From: Caryophanales bacterium UBA3668
Lineage (GTDB): Bacteria; Bacillota_I; Bacilli_A; RFN20; CAG-826
Assembly (NCBI GenBank): GCA_002373085.1
Contig: DFJP01000079.1
Coordinates: 1 to 14,818, forward strand
Direction of reading: 5' to 3'
DNA: 14,818 nucleotides
Made by a program: the position numbers and the translations under genes. Below, piece after piece: positions 7,325-14,601 of the stretch. Numbering within the stretch: the stretch's first letter is position 1; every line of letters starts with the position of its first letter. The notes under the pieces were generated by a model, which did no database searches, was not told where the DNA came from, and saw nothing but the letters and a program-made list of their open reading frames with translations.

Positions 7325-10300
7325 ACGAACCTATTTGACCTCATCAAATCGAATAAAGCGATACCCCCCTTCTTATCAAGAAGTGGGCATTTTGTCGTTA
7401 ACGATTTAACTGGAATCTCTCTATTAACTGCAACCGCTTTTAAAGAGGAAGGTCAAAAATATTTACTTATTGCTTCTAATTTATACAAGGCCCAAAAGAT
7501 CTATTCTTTACTTAAAACCTTACTTCCAAAAAACAAGATTTCGATGTTCATTAATGACGAATTAATAAGAGCAGAAAATCTTTCTTTAAGCAAGGAAATG
7601 GCGGCGAATAGAATCTACACACTTAACGAGATTTTAAATGGCAAAAATGAAATTATAGTGGCAAATCTCGCCTCAGTTTTAAGATTTTTGCCTGAAAAAC
7701 AAGTATTTTTAGATAACACAATCAAGTTTAAAGTCGGTCAAGAAATCAATTTGATTGAAGTAAAAAAGAAACTTGTTAAAGCTGGATATTTCCAAGTCAA
7801 TAAAGTTGATCAATCACTTCAATTTGCCTCTAGAGGAGACATCCTTGATATCTATTCTGTTAACTATGATGACGCGATTAGAATTGAGCTCTTTGGAGAT
7901 GAGATTGAATCAATTAGGTTTTTTGATATTGCCACTCAAACTAGCAAGGATGAAATTAGTAAAGTTGATATTCTTCCTGCAAATGATTTCTTATTTACTG
8001 AAGAGGAGAGTAAAGCCGCTCCTGAGATAATAATGTCTCAACTTGAAAAAGATAAAGAGCATCTACATCCTGCGGATTTTGATAACTTAAGAAATGTGGT
8101 CGAAAGTGACATTCAAGACATATTGGAATATAACTACTCTCCTAACCTATATCGTTATTATTCTTTGATTAGTAAAAGCAAGACTTCTTTAGTGGATTAT
8201 TGCTCTGATTATAATGTTGCTTTAGTTGATGAACATGCGCTTAATGAAAGCGCTCAATTAATGAATGAGGAAGCCTTAACTTTCCTAAATGAATTATTTG
8301 AATCTGGAAAGGCTATTTCTCATTTATCATTATTTTTTGATTTTGATCGACTTCATTTTAATAGATCTAGACTTATTAGAACTGCAGTCTTGCAAAGAGA
8401 TGAACGTGATATCACATTTAACTGTAAAAATGTTCCTTTTGAGTCAAATAAAGACATTGATGCGGTAAATATTATTCGTTCATACACTAATTTAAATTAC
8501 AAAGTTAATATTTCTCTCGATTCTAAAGAGCAATTAGAGAGTTTGATCGACTTACTTAATAGTGAGAATATCCCATTTGAAATGGTGGATGCTTTCTCCT
8601 TACCTTCAAAAAGACAAGTCGGTTTAGCTATCTCTTCTTTGCCACTAGGATTTGTTCTTGATGATGAAAGAGTGGTTTTCTTGACTAGTAAAGAGCTCTT
8701 TAACCATAAAATTAGAGTTACAAGATTTGATAATAGATTTAAAGAAGCCACCATTGTTAGAAGTGGAGAAGACCTTTCTCCTGGCGATTATGTTGTTCAT
8801 GAATATCAAGGTATTGGTGAATTCCTAGAATTACAAACATTAGAAGTTGAAGGAAAACATCAAGACTACTTAAAGATTGCGTATTTTGGAGGAGAAATCT
8901 TATACGTTCCTCTTAATCAATTATCTTTAATTAGAAAATATATTGGTAAAGAAGGCGTTAGACCTCGTTTATCCCATTTACACACCAAAGATTGGGAAAA
9001 GCAAAAAGAAAAGATTAAAAAGAGAATCCACGATTTAGCGGAACGCTTATTTAATCTTTATGTTGAAAGAAGCAAAATCCAAGGATTTGCATTCCAAAAA
9101 GACGATGAATTCCAAAAAGCTTTTGAAGATAGCTGTGAATTTGAACTTACCAAAGACCAAGAAAGGTCATTAAATGAGATTAAAGCGGATATGGAAAGTA
9201 CTCATCCAATGGACCGCTTATTATGTGGCGATGTTGGGTTTGGTAAAACAGAAGTGGCCTTTAGAGCCATCTTTAAGGCTATTAATTCAGGCAAGCAAGT
9301 TGCTTTATTATGTCCAACTACATTATTAGCAAGACAACATTTCGAAAATGCTTTAGAAAGATTTGCAGGATTTGATATTAAAGTCGCAATTTTCTCTAGA
9401 TTAGTACCTGAAAGAAAACAAAAAGAATATATCAAGGGAGTTCAAGAAGGAAAGATCCATCTTATTATTGGAACTCATAGATTACTTTCTAATGACATTA
9501 TCTATAAAGATTTAGGCTTATTAGTAGTTGATGAAGAACAAAGATTTGGCGTTGAACAAAAAGAGAAAATAAAAGAACTCAAAAACAACATTGATGTTTT
9601 AACTCTAAGTGCAACACCAATTCCTAGAACACTACAAATCTCTTTATTAGGAGTTAGAAGCCTGTCTCAAATTAATACTCCTCCTACGGAGAGAATGCCA
9701 ATCCAAACTTATGTCACTCCTTTTAGAGCAGACATTGTAAAAGAATTAATTCAAAGAGAACTAGGAAGAGAAGGACAAGTGTTCTATCTTCATAACAACA
9801 TTGAAACAATTTATGAAATTGCAAATAGATTAAAGAAGCAACTTCCAGAAGCCACTATTGCAGTGGCACATGGAAAGATGACTAAAAATGATATCGAAGA
9901 TGTCATGATTAAGTTCTATAGTGGAGAAGTTCAAGTTTTAGTGTGCACTTCAATTATTGAAAACGGAATTGATGTTCCTAACGCGAATATGATTATTGTT
10001 GATGATAGTGATCATTATGGTTTATCTCAGCTATATCAAATCAAAGGTCGTGTCGGTCGAGGAAATCGTATTGCCTATGCTTATTTAATGTATAACGGAA
10101 ACAAAGCTTTGAAGGAAGATGCGCAAAAAAGACTGAGAACCCTACAGGAATTTACTGCTTTAGGTAGTGGATATCGTATTGCTCAAAGAGATTTGATGAT
10201 TAGAGGAGCTGGTGATATTTTAGGGCCAGAACAAGCAGGCTTTATTGACTCAATTGGATTAGATATGTATATCAAATTATTAAATGAGGCAGTAAAAGAA

Positions 10301-10807
10301 CAATCTGGACAAGTAGAAGTTGAACCACCTCAATATAATTTAAATCTTGGTGTTAACTTTGATGCTTATATTCCAAAAGAATATGCGAATGATAGCGATA
10401 AGATTGAACTCTATCAAGAAATAATGGCAGCTTCTACAAATGAAAGCTTAATGAAGATTAAAGCAAAGACTAGAGATATATATGGAAAGCTTCCAGTAGA
10501 AGTGGAACAGCTATTCTTAAAAAGAGATATCGATTTAATGGTCAAAGAATGTGATATTAGAGATGTTAAAGAAACCAAATATAATATTGAGATTAATCTC
10601 GGAGATGATTTCATCCATATTAAAGGTATAGGAAATATCTTATTTGAAGCATTAATCCCATATTTATCAATCATTAAGATTAGTTATGTGAATCGTAAAT
10701 TTAAAATTGTCATGGTTAAAAAACAAAATTGGTTAACTGATTTTGAGAATATATTAAAATCATTAGTAGGTGTTATTAGAACTAATAAGGTGATAGAAGA
10801 AGCATGA
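7325..10807 (+). CDS. mfd: Transcription-repair coupling factor Mfd, apparent ACG start
   Basis: Mfd pushes stalled RNA polymerase off DNA lesions and recruits UvrA for nucleotide excision repair. Counted from 7325 it has 1160 residues, the normal family length. In order are the UvrB-like N-terminal module, the RNA-polymerase-interacting domain (about 480-550, GDYVVHEYQGIGEF), Walker A GDVGFGKT (635-642), DEEQ (736-739), the SATPIPRT motif, GRVGRG (908-913), the translocation RGAGDILG motif and the C-terminal autoinhibitory domain. The first ATG in frame (7544) would delete 73 residues, including LFDLIKSN and SNLYKAQKI, which resemble other Mfd N-termini. The frame is open back to a TGA at 7322, and the ACG at 7325 is the only codon at correct Shine-Dalgarno spacing. 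A six-C run (7364-7369) is a possible error site, but the frame matches on both sides. The stop overlaps rqcP by 4 bases. Confidence 0.93.
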   Translation, partial: TNLFDLIKSNKAIPPFLSRSGHFVVNDLTGISLLTATAFKEEGQKYLLIASNLYKAQKIYSLLKTLLPKNKISMFINDELIRAENLSLSKEMAANRIYTLNEILNGKNEIIVANLASVLRFLPEKQVFLDNTIKFKVGQEINLIEVKKKLVKAGYFQVNKVDQSLQFASRGDILDIYSVNYDDAIRIELFGDEIESIRFFDIATQTSKDEISKVDILPANDFLFTEEESKAAPEIIMSQLEKDKEHLHPADFDNLRNVVESDIQDILEYNYSPNLYRYYSLISKSKTSLVDYCSDYNVALVDEHALNESAQLMNEEALTFLNELFESGKAISHLSLFFDFDRLHFNRSRLIRTAVLQRDERDITFNCKNVPFESNKDIDAVNIIRSYTNLNYKVNISLDSKEQLESLIDLLNSENIPFEMVDAFSLPSKRQVGLAISSLPLGFVLDDERVVFLTSKELFNHKIRVTRFDNRFKEATIVRSGEDLSPGDYVVHEYQGIGEFLELQTLEVEGKHQDYLKIAYFGGEILYVPLNQLSLIRKYIGKEGVRPRLSHLHTKDWEKQKEKIKKRIHDLAERLFNLYVERSKIQGFAFQKDDEFQKAFEDSCEFELTKDQERSLNEIKADMESTHPMDRLLCGDVGFGKTEVAFRAIFKAINSGKQVALLCPTTLLARQHFENALERFAGFDIKVAIFSRLVPERKQKEYIKGVQEGKIHLIIGTHRLLSNDIIYKDLGLLVVDEEQRFGVEQKEKIKELKNNIDVLTLSATPIPRTLQISLLGVRSLSQINTPPTERMPIQTYVTPFRADIVKELIQRELGREGQVFYLHNNIETIYEIANRLKKQLPEATIAVAHGKMTKNDIEDVMIKFYSGEVQVLVCTSIIENGIDVPNANMIIVDDSDHYGLSQLYQIKGRVGRGNRIAYAYLMYNGNKALKEDAQKRLRTLQEFTALGSGYRIAQRDLMIRGAGDILGPEQAGFIDSIGLDMYIKLLNEAVKEQSGQVEVEPPQYNLNLGVNFDAYIPKEYANDSDKIELYQEIMAASTNESLMKIKAKTRDIYGKLPVEVEQLFLKRDIDLMVKECDIRDVKETKYNIEINLGDDFIHIKGIGNILFEALIPYLSIIKISYVNRKFKIVMVKKQNWLTDFENILKSLVGVIRTNKVIEEA

Positions 10808-11040
10808 GAATCGACTTATTTTTAAAAGAAGCAAGAATCATTAAAAGAAGAACAATCGCTAAAGAATATTGTCTTAGAGGTTTAGTTTTAATAAACAAAA
10901 AAGAAGCCAAACCAAGTAGTGAAGTTAAAGATGGAGACATCGTTAATATCACCTTCGGAGATAAGAAATTTGATATAAGAGTCAAGATTGAAGTTGTAGG
11001 TAAAAAAGAAAGAGCGTCCTATGAAAGAATTGAATCTTGA
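10804..11040 (+). CDS. rqcP: S4-domain RNA-binding protein RqcP (YabO-like)
   Basis: This 78-residue protein begins with the S4 fold (MRIDLFLKEARIIKRRTIAKEYCLRGLVLIN), followed by the KPSSEVKDGDIVNITFG strand segment. This matches Bacillus YabO/RqcP in sequence, length and position between mfd and tilS. RqcP works with RqcH on obstructed 50S subunits during C-terminal alanine tailing in ribosome-associated quality control. The related heat-shock protein Hsp15 (HslR) is the alternative name in other groups. The ATG overlaps the mfd TGA (ATGA), and the 3' end overlaps tilS by 20 bases, so translation is probably coupled on both sides. Confidence 0.88.
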   Translation: MRIDLFLKEARIIKRRTIAKEYCLRGLVLINKKEAKPSSEVKDGDIVNITFGDKKFDIRVKIEVVGKKERASYERIES

Positions 11041-12235
11041 TAAAAGTAAGAAATATTTACTCGCTTGTTCATTTGGACCTGACTCGATGGCGCTTTTCCA
11101 TATGCTTAAAAGTCAAGGCTATTATTTTGAATGTGCAATCGTTAATTATTACATTAGAGAAGAGTCAACTTCTGAAGTGAATGGCTTACTTGAATACGCG
11201 AATAGAAACGACATTAAAGTTCATGTGCATGAATGCGATAAAAATAATAAGAATAAGAGCGAAGCCAAGTGCCGAGAAATTAGATATGATTTCTTTAGTA
11301 GATTGTACAAAGAAAATAAATATGGCGCTTTACTAGTCGCCCATCATGAAGATGATCTAATAGAAACGTATTTGATGCAAAAAAGACGACAAAACTGCCC
11401 AAATTATTTTGGAATTTCTCAAAAAACCGTTATTAAAGGCATGATAGTTATTAGACCATTATTAAGTTTCAGCAAGAAGGAATTAGAAGAATATTGCATC
11501 AAGAATCATGTCCCTTTTGCGATTGATAAAACTAACTTTGACACATCAATTTTAAGAAACAAAATTAGACATGAAGTTATTGCCAAAATGTCTATTGACG
11601 ATAGGAAGAATTTGCTTAAAGAAATTGATAGTAAAAACGATGAACTAAACAAGATCCTTTCTTCTATTGATTTAAAGAAAATTAATAGTGTCTCTTATCT
11701 AACTTCCTTAGATGAAATTAGCTTAAAATATGCACTTAATATTTTAGTTAGAAAAGTTAAGGAATCATACTATTTATCTAAAGAAAATGTAGGAGAAATT
11801 AAAAAGGCACTTTTAAGTCAAAAGCCGAACATTATGTTTGATGTAAAAAGAGGCATTCTTTTCGTAAAAGCATATGACAATGTTGAACTAATTAGAAGCG
11901 CAGAATCTAATGCATCTTATTTCTATTCGTTAGTAGAACCAGGGAAATTAGATACCCCATTCTTTTGTTTAGATTTTTCAAATAACAGCAGTAATCGAAA
12001 TGTTAAAATTGAAAATTATCCAATTGTTATTAGAAACGCTTTAGGTAGTGATGAAATCTATATAAAAGGATATAAAGTTTCAGTTAGAAGATTATTCATC
12101 GACTGGAAAATGCCGTTTAAGTTAAGAAAAAGATGGCCAATCATCGTTGATAAAAATGGAACTCCATTATATGTTCCTCGTTATCAAAAAGACTTTACGC
12201 CAACTTCGGATTCTAACTTTTACGTAAAAATCTAA
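11021..12235 (+). CDS. tilS: tRNA(Ile)-lysidine synthase, divergent PP-loop
   Basis: TilS uses ATP and lysine to convert C34 of tRNA-Ile(CAU) to lysidine, so that it reads AUA and is charged with isoleucine. The 404-residue protein has the N-type ATP-pyrophosphatase core. The PP-loop reads SFGPDS (17-22), where SGGxDS is standard. HHEDDLIET (108-116) matches the HxxDDxxET motif, and DKTNFDTSILRNKIRHEV (169-186) matches the conserved Asn/Arg motif. The common RGSG-like segment after ET is replaced by QKRRQNCPNYFGI, as in Mollicute-type enzymes from memory. The C-terminal RRLFIDWKMPFKLRKRWPI resembles the TilS C-terminal domain. It starts inside rqcP with only a weak purine-rich RBS. It is followed directly by ftsH; the hpt gene usual at this position in Bacillus is missing. 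Confidence 0.9.
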   Translation: MKELNLDKSKKYLLACSFGPDSMALFHMLKSQGYYFECAIVNYYIREESTSEVNGLLEYANRNDIKVHVHECDKNNKNKSEAKCREIRYDFFSRLYKENKYGALLVAHHEDDLIETYLMQKRRQNCPNYFGISQKTVIKGMIVIRPLLSFSKKELEEYCIKNHVPFAIDKTNFDTSILRNKIRHEVIAKMSIDDRKNLLKEIDSKNDELNKILSSIDLKKINSVSYLTSLDEISLKYALNILVRKVKESYYLSKENVGEIKKALLSQKPNIMFDVKRGILFVKAYDNVELIRSAESNASYFYSLVEPGKLDTPFFCLDFSNNSSNRNVKIENYPIVIRNALGSDEIYIKGYKVSVRRLFIDWKMPFKLRKRWPIIVDKNGTPLYVPRYQKDFTPTSDSNFYVKI

Positions 12236-12263
12236 CAAAGCACATTAAATGTGTTTTGCTTTT
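12236..12263 (+). terminator. Probable terminator after tilS
   Basis: CAAAGCACAT (12236-12245) pairs with ATGTGTTTTG (12249-12258), ten pairs with one G-U and a three-base TAA loop. A short CTTTTC tail follows. The stem is AT-rich and the T tract short, so some read-through into ftsH is likely. It begins immediately after the tilS stop. Confidence 0.55.
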
Positions 12264-12288
12264 CAATAGAGCGAAAAACTAATATAAT
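12260..12288 (+). promoter_or_regulatory. ftsH promoter
   Basis: TTTTCA (12260-12265) and a perfect TATAAT (12283-12288) are 17 bases apart. The -35 overlaps the T tail of the tilS terminator. Predicted transcription start is about 12295, inside the palindrome at 12293-12311. Confidence 0.65.
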
Positions 12289-12292
12289 CTTT

Positions 12293-12311
12293 ATATCAAA
12301 ATTTTTGATAT
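12293..12311 (+). repeat. 19-bp palindrome at the ftsH transcription start
   Basis: ATATCAAAATTTTTGATAT is a perfect inverted repeat: 9-base arms around a central T at 12302. It lies 4 bases after the -10 box, where an operator would block transcription, and also within the ftsH 5' region. Either an operator or a weak 5' hairpin is possible. It does not match the CIRCE element (TTAGCACTC inverted repeat). Confidence 0.6.
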
Positions 12312-12325
12312 CGTATAAAACACTT

Positions 12326-12331
12326 AGGAGG
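12326..12331 (+). promoter_or_regulatory. Strong ftsH ribosome binding site
   Basis: AGGAGG at 12326-12331 lies 7 bases before the ATG at 12339, near-ideal spacing. It serves as an internal standard for reading the mfd start, which has the same 11-mer context. Confidence 0.85.
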
Positions 12332-12338
12332 TAAGCGT

Positions 12339-14588
12339 ATGGCAGAACAAGAACCTAATCAAAATATGCCACGTCGTAGAATCTCATGGGGATTCATACT
12401 TGTTGTTTTACTTACCGTTGCCTTAATTGGCGTGTTCATTTATAGAATTATCGGAGTTGCCGACAGATCGAGTCATTTGCAAGTCCATGACTATGTCACA
12501 CAATTGTTGAATGATAGAGTCGAGACTGCAACAGTAACACATCATTATGGTAGTGATTTAACAACAATTTCTGGTATTGCCAAAGATAAAAATGGTCGTT
12601 CTTACTCATATACAGTTGATATGGATAAGAGCACTTATGAAAATCCAGAACTCAATTACATTGTTGCAATGGATTCTGAAAAATTCACTATTGGTGGTGA
12701 TTCATACACATACACCTTGAAACAAGGCAAAGTTGTTACTGGCACCTTCCGTTTTATTGTTGGAAATAAAAATGCAGTCGATGATGGACATGGCGCTGTT
12801 ACTGGTGATGGCATCAATGGTACTATTGATTATGAAACTGGCGTTGTTGCTTTAACCTTTAACACACCTCTCCCAGAAAAAACAACAGTAAGCTATGCTT
12901 ATAGCGTTAACTTCACTGGCAAAAACATTAATACTTTAATCGTTAGCAACCCTTCGATTAAATTTGCAATTAATGACGTATATCAAACAACTTGGTGGGA
13001 TCAATGGGGACCAACCATTATCACCGTAGGTGTTTCTATCTTGTTATTAATCTTCTTATTCTCAAGATTATCTAATTCCGTTAATGGTGCAAACCGTCAA
13101 GCAATGGATTTCAATAAATCTAGAGCAAGAAGAGTCCAAGACTCCAAAGTCAGATTTAAAGATGTCGCAGGATGCGATGAAGAAAAAGCTGAAATGGAAG
13201 AAATCGTGGAATATCTTAAAGATCCACAAAAATACACAAAATTTGGAGCAAAGCTTCCAAAAGGTATTCTTTTAGTTGGCTCTCCAGGAACTGGCAAAAC
13301 TTTACTTGCTAAAGCAGTTGCTGGTGAAGCTGGTGTTCCATTCTTCTCTATCTCCGGTTCTGATTTCGTCGAAATGTTCGTCGGTGTTGGTGCTGGTAGA
13401 GTTAGAGATATGTTTAAAACCGCAAAACAAAACGCTCCATGTCTTGTATTCATCGATGAAATCGATGCAGTTGGTAGACAAAGAGGCGCTGGTTTAGGTG
13501 GTGGAAACGATGAAAGAGAACAAACCCTTAACCAATTATTAGTCGAAATGGATGGATTCTCTGATAATTCAGGAATTATCGTTATGGCGGCTACTAATAG
13601 AGACGACGTCTTAGACCCAGCCTTATTACGTGCTGGTCGTTTCGATAGAAAGATTACTGTTTCCTTGCCAGATAAAGAAGGAAGAGAAGCAATATTTAAA
13701 GTTCACTCAAGAAATAAGAAAATCGATAAGGATGTCGACTTCTCTCAAATCGCCAAGAGAACCGTTGGTTTCTCTGGTGCTGATATTGAAAATATCATGA
13801 ATGAAGCTGCTATCTTAGCAGTTAGAAGAAAAAAGAACTCTGTTACAATGGCAGAAATCGATGAAGCTATCGATAGAAGAATTGCTGGACCAGCAAAATC
13901 TTCACGTGCTCTTAATAAGCATGAAAGAGATGTTGTTGCTCATCACGAAGCAGGACACGCAATCATCGGTCTAAAATTAGAACATTCTGACAAGGTTCAA
14001 AAGATTACAATCATTCCTCGTGGAAATACAGGCGGTCACGTCCGTATGACACCTGAAGAAGATAGATTCTTATTAACTAAGAAAGAATTAGAAGCTCGCA
14101 TCGTTGGCTACCTCGGTGGACGTTCATCCGAAGAAATATTCTTCGATGATGTTTCTAGTGGTGCTCAAAACGATATTGAAATGGCTACCAGAATTGCTCG
14201 TATGATGGTTACCGAACTTGGTATGTCTTCACTCGGACCAATTCAATATGAAAGCGTTTCTGGCAACGTCTTTTTAGGAAGAGATTATACTTCTACTCAA
14301 AAGAACTTCTCTTTAGCCACCGCGGAAAAAATTGACGCTGAAATTCAAAAGATTATCAACGACGCTCATGAACAAGCGTTGTCTATTATTAGACAATACA
14401 AAGATGATGTTGAGCTTATTGCTCAAACACTTCTTGAACATGAACAAATCACCGCTGAAGAGATTGATTACTTATTAGAACATCGTCATTTAAAACAAGA
14501 CGAAGTTCAAGAAGTTCCAACTCAAGAAACTCCAGCAGAAGTTCCTGAAGAGAATAAGCCTCAAGAAGGAGAAAATAAGGGAGAATAA
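12339..14588 (+). CDS. ftsH: ATP-dependent zinc metalloprotease FtsH with enlarged external domain
   Basis: FtsH is a hexameric membrane AAA+ protease that extracts and degrades misassembled membrane proteins and some regulators. The 749 residues hold TM1 (about 16-38), an extracytoplasmic region (39-223), TM2 (224-244) and the AAA+ domain. Walker A is GSPGTGKT (314-321; GPPGTGKT is usual), the pore motif FVEMFVG is at 343-349, Walker B is FIDEID (371-376) and the arginine fingers are Arg431/Arg434. The peptidase has HEAGH (536-540) and Asp612 as probable third zinc ligand, then a Glu/Pro/Gln-rich tail from about 721. All catalytic residues are present. The external region is about 185 residues, roughly twice that of E. 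coli or B. subtilis FtsH. The extra part (about 104-195) is beta-rich with a GTIDYETGVVALTF motif. It has its own promoter and RBS, and the stop lies in the loop of the terminator. Confidence 0.97.
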   Translation: MAEQEPNQNMPRRRISWGFILVVLLTVALIGVFIYRIIGVADRSSHLQVHDYVTQLLNDRVETATVTHHYGSDLTTISGIAKDKNGRSYSYTVDMDKSTYENPELNYIVAMDSEKFTIGGDSYTYTLKQGKVVTGTFRFIVGNKNAVDDGHGAVTGDGINGTIDYETGVVALTFNTPLPEKTTVSYAYSVNFTGKNINTLIVSNPSIKFAINDVYQTTWWDQWGPTIITVGVSILLLIFLFSRLSNSVNGANRQAMDFNKSRARRVQDSKVRFKDVAGCDEEKAEMEEIVEYLKDPQKYTKFGAKLPKGILLVGSPGTGKTLLAKAVAGEAGVPFFSISGSDFVEMFVGVGAGRVRDMFKTAKQNAPCLVFIDEIDAVGRQRGAGLGGGNDEREQTLNQLLVEMDGFSDNSGIIVMAATNRDDVLDPALLRAGRFDRKITVSLPDKEGREAIFKVHSRNKKIDKDVDFSQIAKRTVGFSGADIENIMNEAAILAVRRKKNSVTMAEIDEAIDRRIAGPAKSSRALNKHERDVVAHHEAGHAIIGLKLEHSDKVQKITIIPRGNTGGHVRMTPEEDRFLLTKKELEARIVGYLGGRSSEEIFFDDVSSGAQNDIEMATRIARMMVTELGMSSLGPIQYESVSGNVFLGRDYTSTQKNFSLATAEKIDAEIQKIINDAHEQALSIIRQYKDDVELIAQTLLEHEQITAEEIDYLLEHRHLKQDEVQEVPTQETPAEVPEENKPQEGENKGE

Positions 14589-14598
14589 TCCCTTTTTT
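14577..14598 (+). terminator. Terminator overlapping the end of ftsH
   Basis: AAGGGA (14577-14582) pairs with TCCCTT (14589-14594) around GAATAA, with a six-T run at 14593-14598. The 5' arm codes for the last ftsH residues and the TAA stop (14586-14588) is in the loop. Translating ribosomes would cover the 5' arm, so termination may depend on ribosome position. Confidence 0.7.
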
Positions 14599-14601
14599 CA
14601 T

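Noticed and set aside
7335..7372. mfd starting at TTG 7335 in another frame with a frameshift in the C6 run
   Set aside because: The frame upstream of the C run already reads as a plausible Mfd N-terminus in the same frame as the rest, so no shift is needed.
7544..10807. mfd starting at the first ATG (7544)
   Set aside because: It would remove 73 residues that are in frame and resemble other Mfd N-termini, has no Shine-Dalgarno, and would leave 230 bases unused after pth.
12293..12311. CIRCE/HrcA operator before ftsH
   Set aside because: The palindrome does not contain the TTAGCACTC/GAGTGCTAA arms or the nine-base spacer.
12314..12319. TATAAA as a second ftsH -10 box
   Set aside because: The hexamer at -35 spacing (TTATAT, 12291-12296) is weak, and the predicted start would fall on the Shine-Dalgarno sequence.
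13097..13453. 118-codon open frame on the minus strand opposite ftsH
   Set aside because: It lies opposite the highly conserved AAA+ region, has no recognisable product, promoter or RBS, and is best explained as a shadow of ftsH codon use.
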